9,046 bases of DNA from Bacteroidales bacterium (GCA_024689285.1 JAILDR010000106.1:1-9046), one strand, 5' to 3'; counted from the first letter of the stretch, positions 1-6,762 are shown. The notes: generated from the sequence alone by a model not told the origin. Program-made: numbers and translations.

Positions 1-310
1 AACATTCGACCAGAATAATCGACTGTATTATTCGTCCTGTAATACTGTCCCCACTCTATGAACGCAACGCGGTCACCTCTTAATAACCGGGGTGTGCGCA
101 GCACCCCCGGATAGAAGTCAGAGAGAGAAAATCGACCCTGAAGGGGTCGCCCATCTGCATCTCCTAAATTCATGACCCCTTCCTGACGCTGGGAAGCGTC
201 AGCTCCTAATGCTGTCGCTCGACCCAAAGGGGGGCTTGCTTCCGAAGGAATGCAAGAACCTTTCGATGCGAATGCCGTAACCTTTCGACGTGAATGGTTA
301 CGGCTTTCTA
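1..310. repeat. Hairpin-rich non-coding array downstream of the DUF3987 gene
   Basis: I see no gene in these 310 bases, but about seven inverted repeats lie one after another, separated by short linkers: 13-19/27-33 (7 bp perfect, with a competing pairing 25-30/40-45), 59-65/69-75 (one mismatch), 87-94/102-110 (CCGGGGTG against CACCCCCGG, one bulge), 133-138/144-149, 183-190/195-202 (8 bp perfect, GGGA loop), 235-243/247-256 (9 bp, one bulged T) and 274-282/296-304 (9 bp perfect). AAGGGGTC at 141-148 can also pair with GACCCCTT at 174-181. Only the last hairpin sits where a terminator of the minus-strand gene ending at 334 would be expected, and it lacks a clear T tract. From general familiarity, palindrome mosaics of this style occur between genes in Bacteroidetes. 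What this one does (REP-like repeats, structured RNA, recombination or replication site) cannot be told from the sequence. Confidence 0.7.
257..296. repeat. 22-nt imperfect direct repeat, two copies
   Basis: AACCTTTCGA followed by TGCGAATG (257-274) recurs as AACCTTTCGA followed by CGTGAATG (279-296), a period of 22 nt. The second copy contributes the loop and part of both stems of the 274-304 hairpin. Confidence 0.65.
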
Positions 311-333
311 TTAGATGTGTAATCCGCCCGTTG

Positions 334-2295
334 TTACATCTTACGGTAGTGCCCATTGGTGACACGGGTGACACAGTGATACTTGCTGACGAAATTGCCC
401 AGATAGCGTTCTGACGACTTTTGGGGTATGCCCAACTGCTGTGCCTTCGCCATGGCCTCTTTCGTTGTGAACTCCTGGGGCAATGCTTGCAGAAGCCTTT
501 TCTCACTGGCGTTCAAAGACGCAAGGGTTGCCGTGTCGTTTTGCTCGCTGTGGGGAATGAGGTTGGCATAGACATGTGCCGTGTGGTTGATGAGGCAGTT
601 AGCGATGGTCATGGCCGTCTGGAAGTCGGTGTCGTTGCACACCAGTGTCTGCGACAGCGGGTTAATCATGGGTTGACGCTCCTCACAGCGCAGCACGGTG
701 AGCACCATGGCTATGCGGAAACACACCAGGCCGAGACGACGCACAAACGGAATGAGACCATCGCCCAGAATGTGGAACTGCTCAGTCTGAAGTGCGTTGA
801 AGAAGACGTTGAACCGCTGTTGCTGCTCCTCGCTGAAGGTGAACTCCAACTGCGGGCTCTGCCGTTTTTCCAGTTCGTGAAAGAGGTCGAGGTAACGTTG
901 CCCCAGTTCCACCATCTGCTCTTCAAGCGTCTTCTCCTTACGCTGGAATGGGTTCCGCCACTCCAAATCACGCGCCATGCCATAGAAGAGGAAGCGCGAG
1001 GCGAAGCCGTTTTCCTCAGAAGGCAACAGCTTGGGAATCTGCCCAGGCGTACAAGTGAGCAATATGGAAAGGCGAGGCAATGGTATGTAGACATGCTCGT
1101 TGTCCTTGCGGCGGTTGTAGCTGATGACCTCGTGGTGGAAGGCTTTGCGTAGGCCGTCGCTATAGTTGCCATAGTCGCTGTTGAGAGCTGCGGTCAGCGT
1201 GTCAGCCTCGGTCTCGAAGATGACTCCCCAGCCGTGGTTGTCACCCAAAGCCTGGTAGGCTACGGTTGCCGACGAGTTTGCCGGGATGAAGGGCGAACGG
1301 TAGGGCGGTTCTTTCGGCTGGGCAGACGATGAGCGGCTTTTCTTGTCTTGTGTCAGGTAGGCCGCCATCTGCTGCTCGTACTCCTCCTGAGCCTGCTCGT
1401 AGGCTTTCTCCATCTCCCCCACAAGGGGCGACAGCAAATGCCGACAGGCGTTTATCTTGCCCTTTGAGTTTGAGGGGGGCGAATGGAAGATGATGTAAAT
1501 CGGTGGATAAACCTTTGCATCATCGTAGATGCCATAGACACCAGGCATAGCCCCCGACAGGGTGGTGATGGCACTGAGCATCATCTTGTCGCGACTGGTG
1601 GCATCGGGGGCGAGACTGAGCAGCTGGCGTATCATCGGCGACTGTGCTTCAAGGTCTATTTTGTCAGAAAAAGTTTCCGAAAAGAGCTTCTTCGCTTCTT
1701 CGTCCCCAAGCTGATTTCCCTCAGTTCCCTCAGTCCCCTCACCTTGGGGGGAAATAGGGGAATCTTTGGAAATGCCCATTTTACCGTTATTCATTACCTC
1801 CCCCTCAGTGTGAGGGTGTTGAGGGTTTGAGGGAAATCGGCGGCCCATGGCACTCAGGTCGACACCGGCCTGCTGTGCCATCATGTAAAAAGTTTTGATG
1901 GTGGTGCGCCCGTCCTTTTTCGAGAGACACTCCTGCCACTTTTTCTCGCAGTCCCCTTCGCGGTACTTCGTGCTTTGGGCGCACAGCTGGTGATAGATGT
2001 CGCGCCCTTCAGCTCCCAAACCGTCGGCCAGGGCAAAGCCCAGCTTCAGGTAGTCGTCGTAGCTCTCGGCAATGTTGGCACCCAAGCGGAGCAGCTCGTC
2101 GCAGACGGCCCGTGCCTTCTCTATGTCGGCCGAAAAATAGTCCGTCATAGGCTGCTGACTGCCCGTTGTCGGCTGTTGGTTATTCACCTGGCCACTCTGA
2201 GGCCGGCCACAAGCAGCGGGCACTGGAGTGCCCTGCTGCTGAGTCGGATTGTTGACCCACTGTGTAGGGTCGAAAGTTGTTCTTGCATTATCCAT
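334..2295 (-). CDS. PriCT-2 and DUF3987 domain protein (helicase-like), island replication-type
   Basis: From the ATG at 2295 the protein has 653 residues. A Gln/Pro-rich N-terminus leads into a PriCT-2 (primase C-terminal 2) region at about residues 55-147, then a low-complexity hinge with GEGTEGTEGN, then a DUF3987 region at about 213-560. In that region SPPSNSKGKI (272-281) sits where a P-loop would be but is degenerate, GVIFETEAD (about 357-365) looks like a Walker B strand, LLTCTPGQ resembles sensor 1, and NGFASRF supplies a possible arginine finger. The last 60 residues look like a small winged-helix domain. An in-frame TTG at 2322 would add nine residues and overlap the upstream gene by 20 nt. 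The ATG lies 7 nt after that gene's stop and is preferred. The pair is probably translated from one mRNA. The role as the helicase-like half of a primase-helicase is inferred from the domains. ATPase activity is uncertain because of the poor P-loop. Confidence 0.85.
   Translation of the reverse strand: MDNARTTFDPTQWVNNPTQQQGTPVPAACGRPQSGQVNNQQPTTGSQQPMTDYFSADIEKARAVCDELLRLGANIAESYDDYLKLGFALADGLGAEGRDIYHQLCAQSTKYREGDCEKKWQECLSKKDGRTTIKTFYMMAQQAGVDLSAMGRRFPSNPQHPHTEGEVMNNGKMGISKDSPISPQGEGTEGTEGNQLGDEEAKKLFSETFSDKIDLEAQSPMIRQLLSLAPDATSRDKMMLSAITTLSGAMPGVYGIYDDAKVYPPIYIIFHSPPSNSKGKINACRHLLSPLVGEMEKAYEQAQEEYEQQMAAYLTQDKKSRSSSAQPKEPPYRSPFIPANSSATVAYQALGDNHGWGVIFETEADTLTAALNSDYGNYSDGLRKAFHHEVISYNRRKDNEHVYIPLPRLSILLTCTPGQIPKLLPSEENGFASRFLFYGMARDLEWRNPFQRKEKTLEEQMVELGQRYLDLFHELEKRQSPQLEFTFSEEQQQRFNVFFNALQTEQFHILGDGLIPFVRRLGLVCFRIAMVLTVLRCEERQPMINPLSQTLVCNDTDFQTAMTIANCLINHTAHVYANLIPHSEQNDTATLASLNASEKRLLQALPQEFTTKEAMAKAQQLGIPQKSSERYLGNFVSKYHCVTRVTNGHYRKM
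1718..1833. repeat. Mirror-image CCCTCA / TGAGGG hexamer clusters inside the DUF3987 gene hinge
   Basis: On the plus strand CCCTCA occurs at 1718, 1727 and 1736 (9-nt period) and again at 1802, while TGAGGG occurs at 1811, 1820 and 1828. The two clusters are complementary and could pair in DNA or mRNA. In the protein they encode the GEGTEGTEG stretch and the Pro/His-rich stretch flanking the hinge between PriCT-2 and DUF3987. The 9-nt unit keeps the reading frame, so copy-number change would lengthen or shorten the hinge by three residues. Confidence 0.6.
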
Positions 2296-2302
2296 AATAC
2301 AA

Positions 2303-2929
2303 TCAGATACAAAAGTTTTCAATCAGGTCTGTTCTTAAATACACGTCAGGGTCATGGGTCAAGTAGCACGCCCGCGAAGGGTTGCCACAGTGCTTGTCCA
2401 CCTGTTCGTCTGTCAAGTGGTACATCGCCATCAGGAAGTTTCTCACTCCCGCGAACCACACCCGGTGGTCGCACCTCGTAAGGTCAATCTCGATGAACCA
2501 TTTCACGCCGTTGCCGCGTGGGCTGCGGAAGGCCATCAGCGTGTTGAACTGCGGGTCATCGATGAGCTGGTTCTTCAGCTCGTCCACGGCATCGCCGCCC
2601 TCCAGTTTTATTTCTGAAAGCGGGCAGATGTCGTCCAGATCCAGGCAAAGCACGTGCGAATGTTCAATGATAGAGTTGTCGTTCGCGTAGGCAAACGTGC
2701 CCGACGGCGTAACCCAGTCTAAGCGTTCACCTTTGAACTTTCGTTGCTGTTCCTTCACCGCTTCAGGTGTCATCCCTGCCTTGCGAGCTATCGCCCTCAG
2801 CTCGTCCGTCTCCGGCCTTGCCTCTGGCGACCGCATGTACTGGTATAGCCAAAACAGGCTCACCGTTCCACACGGCCTGTGGTTGGTGATGGGAGCCTTG
2901 AAAAAAGACATCAAATATTTCTTGTCCAT
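2303..2929 (-). CDS. BT4734-like N-terminal domain protein (primase-like, stand-alone)
   Basis: This 208-residue protein matches the BT4734/VirE-N-type domain often found in Bacteroidetes islands. Visible landmarks are VLCLDLDD (93-100), a strand ending in the D-x-D pattern typical of archaeo-eukaryotic primase motif I; FRSPRGNGVKWFIEID (134-149), the family's SPxGxGxK segment followed by a strand ending in Asp; and NPSRACYLTHDPDVYL (183-198), the Arg-Cys and DP motifs near the domain end. In many relatives this domain is fused to a helicase-like domain. Here it stops and the helicase-like PriCT-2/DUF3987 protein follows 7 nt later, so the two probably work as a split primase-helicase. The start ATG has a purine-rich AAAGGAAAAG just upstream. 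A nucleotidyltransferase role is inference, and the domain could instead be only a DNA-binding part. No signal peptide or membrane segment is seen. Confidence 0.8.
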   Translation of the reverse strand: MDKKYLMSFFKAPITNHRPCGTVSLFWLYQYMRSPEARPETDELRAIARKAGMTPEAVKEQQRKFKGERLDWVTPSGTFAYANDNSIIEHSHVLCLDLDDICPLSEIKLEGGDAVDELKNQLIDDPQFNTLMAFRSPRGNGVKWFIEIDLTRCDHRVWFAGVRNFLMAMYHLTDEQVDKHCGNPSRACYLTHDPDVYLRTDLIENFCI

Positions 2930-3043
2930 AGTCTTTTCCTTTTTTTGTTATAAATGTGAATCCACACTACCCAGGATTGCGTGGTAAGGTTTGCATCTCT
3001 TCTCCACAACAACAGGCTGCCCGAAGAGAGCTTTCTTCAGGTG

Positions 3044-3070
3044 CGAAGGTACGGCTATTTTTCCAAACAA
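3044..3070 (-). promoter_or_regulatory. Probable promoter of the BT4734-like / DUF3987 operon
   Basis: On the minus strand TACCTTCG (3051-3044) is a one-base variant of the Bacteroidetes -7 box TAnnTTTG, preceded by AAAAATAGCCG, a context that recurs in degenerate form at 7085-7115. The best upstream TTG (3070-3068) lies only 16 nt away, shorter than usual, so the -33 match is weak. The leader to the first gene would be about 110 nt and contains a small possible hairpin at 2962-2984. I see no gene between 2930 and 3158. Confidence 0.5.
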
Positions 3071-3100
3071 TAAGAAATGTTTTGGCAAAAAGGAATCACG

Positions 3101-3130
3101 AAAAGCGTTCCTTTCTGCAAAAAGGAACGC
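3101..3130 (-). terminator. Intrinsic terminator after the 538-residue ImmA-like gene
   Basis: AAAGGAACGC (3121-3130) and GCGTTCCTTT (3105-3114) form a perfect 10-bp stem with a 6-nt loop. Read on the minus strand the stem is followed by TTTT (3104-3101), 29 nt past the stop codon at 3159. The 11-mer GCAAAAAGGAA at 3117-3127 is repeated at 3085-3095. Confidence 0.75.
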
Positions 3131-3158
3131 AGCGCAGGAAGTGGGAGGGGGCTAATAG

Positions 3159-4775
3159 TTAGCTTGCTGGCAGAAATTGTGGCAATGGTGGCCCTTCACT
3201 GATGAGTCCCAGCTTCTCCAAACGAAGCGTCATTGCCTGAACCGAGACATTCATCGTCCGGGCAATAGGGGCAATGACACATTCCCTTACGCAGCAACTT
3301 CTGGCAGACAGCTGCCCAACCGCTGTGCCCAGCATATTTCGCCTTCTGTAGATATTGAAAAGCGCGCGCACGACAGGAGCGGGCATCAACAGGCAAGAGG
3401 CAAAATGGTTGGCATGGTGTTCCATCCATCCTTTTTCTGTAGGGTGTATTGTCTGGCCGTTTTTCTTGGCTTGTGCCATGACGTTGGAATGGAGCACATA
3501 ATGCCCCGTATCGTGCCCTACGCCAAAACGTGCACAATGATAGTGAAGCTGTACCTTGTCGCTGACAGTAATGGTTTTCCGGTCGAAGTCAATCAATGCC
3601 GTTTCGTCACCCGTGAAACCTCTTTCGATGTGCAACCCCATTGACTCCGCCAGCGGATAGGGGTCGATGACACATTGAGGCACAACGCCGTAATCACCGC
3701 AGCGTTGCAACAGGTTCATGAAGCAGTCCACTTGGGGCCTTATATAACTCATGGCAAGGTCTTCTATCTCATCGTTATACAAGACTGGTGCTTTAATCTC
3801 TTGGCTTCTGTTGACCCCAAAGTGATTCCTGATCAGGATGTCTCTCATTGAAAAATAAAGAATCGTACCATCTATGGCATTCGGGTTGGAATCACAGGCA
3901 ATCAAAGGAAGCGTCATAGTACGCTCGCCTGAAAGCATCTTCCGGTAATAGAAGTAGTTCTTGTATTCAGACGAACGAGGCAATACGAAACAGTGTTCGT
4001 CTATCTTATATTGAAGATTGACCAATACGAGCCCCATATCCAGACTTTTCGCCTCGTCTTGAGTGCTTTTTGTGTATGAATGAGTTGAAACGATGTAGAG
4101 TCTCTTGCTGGGAAGAGAGCTGAGTGTCCTGAATTTGCCATGTATCCTGTAAATGGTGCTTTCTGTGACAATTTCCTCTACACACTCAAAGATGATGACA
4201 TGTGAAGGGCGGTTCTCGTCCTTGAATCTCTGCGAGATATATCTTTCCAGTGAGAGGCTCACCGTTTTGCCATTGTACGTAGGCCGGACACAAACCTGAT
4301 CATAGCTCCCTGTGGCCATCTCGTTTTCAGCGTATTCTTTCATGCGCTGCTCCAACGTGGGGCCTGTCTCTACAGGCTTTTCCACATCCTTCGTCAGCAG
4401 CGTCTCAACCTCGCTGACCCACACACGAACAATGCTCTTTTCGGGTTCTGTGTCCTCCTCAATCTTTTTTAAGCTACTGTTGTACCTGAACTTTTCAATG
4501 TTGTGAAACAGTTTGTCCTTTGTTGTCCCCTTTTTGAAAGCATTCGGGCACTCTTCTATGAGGAGCTGGGCAAATTGTGGCTGCGTGACATTCTTGTTGA
4601 GTATTCCCAGATATGTCTGGCTGACCCACAGCACAAGCTTCCAGAAACTTTGGTCGCCATCCTTTTTTTCACCCTGTCTGTTTATCCAGTCACCCACACC
4701 ATTCTCAATGCGCCAAACCCAATTGTCGGCTTCATGGGGCTGGGCGAAATACTTCAGATTTTCTTGGTTAAGCAT
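3159..4775 (-). CDS. ImmA/IrrE-like protein with altered active site (HDTGH) and a restriction-endonuclease-like middle
   Basis: The protein has 538 residues. The C-terminal part reads as an ImmA/IrrE metallopeptidase domain: FGVGHDTGHYVLH (417-429), then MEHHANHFASCLLMP (451-465) with the third metal ligand E452, then MNVSVQAMTLRLEKLGLI (508-525), the helical end typical of the family. The catalytic Glu of HExxH is Asp (D422), so metal binding may persist while cleavage is doubtful. The middle, HVIIFECVEE (192-201) followed by RLYIVSTHSYTKSTQ and SLDMGLVLVN (225-253), resembles the second half of a Mrr-like restriction-endonuclease fold, with Val where the ExK lysine would be; this comparison is tentative. 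Residues 1-130 are not recognised. The gene starts 29 nt after the broken PIN gene and is probably in the XRE-ImmA operon. It ends at a strong terminator. It may be a sensor, inhibitor or toxin-like partner of the upstream protease. Confidence 0.75.
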   Translation of the reverse strand: MLNQENLKYFAQPHEADNWVWRIENGVGDWINRQGEKKDGDQSFWKLVLWVSQTYLGILNKNVTQPQFAQLLIEECPNAFKKGTTKDKLFHNIEKFRYNSSLKKIEEDTEPEKSIVRVWVSEVETLLTKDVEKPVETGPTLEQRMKEYAENEMATGSYDQVCVRPTYNGKTVSLSLERYISQRFKDENRPSHVIIFECVEEIVTESTIYRIHGKFRTLSSLPSKRLYIVSTHSYTKSTQDEAKSLDMGLVLVNLQYKIDEHCFVLPRSSEYKNYFYYRKMLSGERTMTLPLIACDSNPNAIDGTILYFSMRDILIRNHFGVNRSQEIKAPVLYNDEIEDLAMSYIRPQVDCFMNLLQRCGDYGVVPQCVIDPYPLAESMGLHIERGFTGDETALIDFDRKTITVSDKVQLHYHCARFGVGHDTGHYVLHSNVMAQAKKNGQTIHPTEKGWMEHHANHFASCLLMPAPVVRALFNIYRRRNMLGTAVGQLSARSCCVRECVIAPIARTMNVSVQAMTLRLEKLGLISEGPPLPQFLPAS

Positions 4776-4804
4776 AGTGATATATTCTTTTTACCTTTGA
4801 CACT

Positions 4805-4986
4805 TTATATCGATTCCCATTCCTCCAACCTTTTCTCTATCTCGTCCTTGGGCAGTCGTGGGTTCAGGCTGTATAGTTCTCTAAGCTTTTCAGCAGCTGA
4901 CCTTCGCTCGATGATGCCAGAAGCGACGAGGTTGTCAAACACATGGATGATGCCATGTTGGTATCGTTTACAACAATCTTTTTCAT
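4805..4986 (-). pseudogene. PIN-domain protein with its middle deleted and frame shifted
   Basis: The start MKKIVVNDTN (4986-4957) is the opening strand of a PIN-domain ribonuclease, with the first catalytic Asp in NDTN. Directly after it, in another frame, comes a good PIN-protein tail of 50 residues beginning HGIIHVFDNL and ending EKRLEEWESI, stop at 4807-4805. Intact relatives of this sort run to roughly 150-170 residues, so about 100 central residues carrying the other acidic catalytic positions are gone. The start frame itself runs out after 40 codons at 4864. The join lies at about 4955-4960, where AAC-AT of the head and CAT-GG of the tail overlap in CAT, which suggests a deletion through short homology. 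The ATG overlaps the XRE-ImmA stop codon in TGATG, the usual tight coupling of such pairs. The protein should be inactive. Confidence 0.75.
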
Positions 4987-6059
4987 CAAATCACGTTCAG
5001 GTGTTTACGTACTGTACTGACGGAACTGTGAAGGAGGCTGGCGGCCTTGGAGGTACTAATCAAGTCCTTGGCGGCAGCAGCATAGACCATCGTTTCGAAC
5101 TTAGTGGAGAAAGCTTCCTGATAACAGGTGGCTTCTGCAATGCGCCTTAGGGCCTCGTTTTGATGCTTGCGGATGCAATAGGTCTTGTATTTGCTGTCGC
5201 TGATGATGCCCACCTCATTCAGTTTGTGCATGATGGCATCGAAAGAAATGCCATAAACCACCTGTAGCTGGCGCACCTCGGAGACGGAAATCTTCTCACC
5301 AGGACGGAACACTCCTTTTATAACGCAAGTAGGCAACAGCATCTCACTGGCAAAGGCATCGCATAGCTTTTCTTTGTCACGCAAGGTCAAATCGGAGGCG
5401 AACCGCTTGTTGTAAAGCAGATGACCCAACTCATGCAAAGCCGTAAAACGACGACGCTCTACATGCAGCTGCAACCTGTTAAGCACAACGATGTAGTCCT
5501 TGCCATTGACCACACCACTAACACCGTCAAAGTCCTTCGGCGCCTCGGTGCAAATGACCTTGATGCCATGAGCCTCGAGCACATCCTGCACATTGCCGAT
5601 GGCATCGTAGCCCAAATGCCATTCGTCTCTCAGCTGATTGGCTACACTACGCATCTGGGCAGGGGTGAAAAGCCGTTCACCGTCCTGTGGCTGGACAACA
5701 GTCTTGTCCTTACCCAGTATCTCCTCTATTTCCAAGTAGCGCTCCACTTCATCCTGAATACGAACTCTGAGCGCATTGACATCCTTCACGCTCGTGTTCG
5801 ACTTCTTGCGGAAGGACACCTGAAACTCATCTAAGTCGAAAGTGAAGGGGCGAAAGAAATAGTCCATATCCACGTCCAAGGCCACAGCCAATGCAGCCAG
5901 CACATTGCTGTTGGGCATCATCTTGGCCGACTCGTACTTGGAAATGGCTTGCTTCGACACAACACCTCCTATGCTTGAAACAAGCTGGTCCATAGATATC
6001 TTTTTCAATATCCTGGCTTGTTTCAACCGCTGGGCAAATACCTTCAAAACATCTGACAT
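4986..6059 (-). CDS. XRE-family regulator fused to ImmA/IrrE metallopeptidase
   Basis: This 357-residue protein has an XRE helix-turn-helix at about residues 6-66 (SKQAISKYESAKMMP is the recognition part) and an ImmA/IrrE domain at about 150-290. FTALHELGHLLYN (205-217) holds the zinc motif H209-E210-H213, and E230 of EKLCDAFASEMLLP is the likely third ligand, so the peptidase site looks complete. The last 35 residues (AAKDLISTSKAASLLHSSVSTVRKHL) look like a small helical tail common when a PIN-domain gene follows. Proteins of this design bind DNA, repress their own operon, and cleave a partner or repressor under stress; antitoxin roles with PIN nucleases are predicted for relatives. Here the PIN partner is broken, so the gene may survive as a plain regulator or as partner of the degenerate ImmA protein downstream. 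A consensus promoter lies 25-53 bp upstream. Confidence 0.9.
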   Translation of the reverse strand: MSDVLKVFAQRLKQARILKKISMDQLVSSIGGVVSKQAISKYESAKMMPNSNVLAALAVALDVDMDYFFRPFTFDLDEFQVSFRKKSNTSVKDVNALRVRIQDEVERYLEIEEILGKDKTVVQPQDGERLFTPAQMRSVANQLRDEWHLGYDAIGNVQDVLEAHGIKVICTEAPKDFDGVSGVVNGKDYIVVLNRLQLHVERRRFTALHELGHLLYNKRFASDLTLRDKEKLCDAFASEMLLPTCVIKGVFRPGEKISVSEVRQLQVVYGISFDAIMHKLNEVGIISDSKYKTYCIRKHQNEALRRIAEATCYQEAFSTKFETMVYAAAAKDLISTSKAASLLHSSVSTVRKHLNVI

Positions 6060-6078
6060 AATAATAATTCTTGAATTC

Positions 6079-6177
6079 GTTTACAAAATTAGCAATTACT
6101 TTTGAATGTCAACCACGGAGGACATATTTTTTTATCTTGCCAGTTGATATTTAACATTTATTTTCTATTTTGTAAAC
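6079..6177. promoter_or_regulatory. Perfect 11-bp inverted repeat over the XRE promoter, possible operator pair
   Basis: GTTTACAAAAT (6079-6089) and ATTTTGTAAAC (6167-6177) are exact inverted copies 77 bp apart. The promoter-proximal arm covers most of the -7 box and the expected transcription start, which fits autorepression by the XRE protein, perhaps through looping. This is inference from position. A chance repeat in AT-rich DNA is possible, though 11 exact bases is long for that. Confidence 0.45.
6084..6112 (-). promoter_or_regulatory. Promoter of the XRE-ImmA operon
   Basis: Minus-strand TTG (6112-6110), an 18-nt spacer and TAATTTTG (6091-6084) match the Bacteroidetes -33/-7 pattern. 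Transcription would start near 6077, leaving a leader of under 20 nt before the ATG at 6059. Confidence 0.65.
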
Positions 6178-6203
6178 CATTTGCGCTTAATAGCATCAGA
6201 AAA

Positions 6204-6235
6204 GCGGAGCACGCCACCACAAGAGCATGCCCCGC
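6204..6235 (-). terminator. Intrinsic terminator downstream of the BspA-like remnant
   Basis: GCGGAGCACGC (6204-6214) pairs with GCATGCCCCGC (6225-6235) over 11 bp with two G-T wobbles when transcribed on the minus strand, followed there by TTTTC. On the plus strand the stem is followed by ATTTTAT, so it may work weakly in both directions. It lies 31 bp past the stop of the remnant at 6266. Confidence 0.65.
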
Positions 6236-6265
6236 ATTTTATGTCATCGGTTCTCCCGATAATCA

Positions 6266-6762
6266 TTACTCCCCCGCCATCCTGCTGATGATAGTGGTGA
6301 TGTCACCCACATCGACCTTGCCGTCTTTGTTAGCATCGCAGGGCTCACCGCCAGCACCGGGGGTGAACTCCAAGGTGGCAACATCGCTGTCGTCGTAACC
6401 TGCCTTCGTGGCATAGACGCTCACGGTGTAGGTGCCAGAAATTTTCACCTTGTTGTCGTAGTACTTCTTCACCTCCTTGGATGTTACCTCCGAGACACAC
6501 TCCACACCCTCCGTCTCGCAATTGAAAATTAGTTCACCGTCCACGAAAGCGATGGTGGGGGTGGCACATTTCTGAGTTTCTGGTATTGTTCCATCCAGCC
6601 CCATGATGGTCTTGAAGTTCTTCTAAGGCTCTTTTGCCTTATAGGCATCTTGTTCTTTGACACCACTTCATACCACAGGCCACCGATTTCCACCTCTTCT
6701 ACTGCGAAGGCACTTGCTGCCACCGACAGCAGCAATGTGAGTAAAAAGATTTGTTTCTTCAT
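6266..6762 (-). pseudogene. BspA-like secreted protein remnant: signal peptide joined out of frame to the C-terminal end
   Basis: The first part, MKKQIFLLTLLLSVAASAFA then VEEVEIGGLWYEVVSK (from 6762), is a signal peptide plus the opening strand common in Bacteroidales leucine-rich-repeat surface proteins. That frame then becomes nonsense and stops at 6529. In another frame, from about 6650, comes EQDAYKAKEP-stop-KNFKTIMGLDG, the usual cap of a BspA-like repeat array (KxPWKNFKTI), with the expected Trp changed to TAG at 6625-6623. After it come CATPTIAFVDGELIF, a beta-rich stretch ending SVYATKAGYDDSDVATLEF, and a dockerin-like calcium loop DANKDGKVDVGD near the end. The leucine-rich repeats that should lie between are missing. 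So the gene carries an internal deletion, a frameshift and a nonsense change, and cannot make the full surface protein. A short secreted 77-residue product remains possible. The promoter is still perfect. Confidence 0.75.

Noticed and set aside
1..310. CRISPR array
   Set aside because: The stems differ from each other and there is no regular repeat-spacer spacing and no cas gene.
421..1152. Long plus-strand open frame (243 codons) opposite the DUF3987 gene
   Set aside because: It is antisense to a well-supported coding region and its translation shows no domain-like pattern; same for 1483-1830 and 1975-2481.
4503..5150. Plus-strand open frame of 215 codons across the PIN remnant
   Set aside because: It lies antisense to three minus-strand genes whose motifs are clear.
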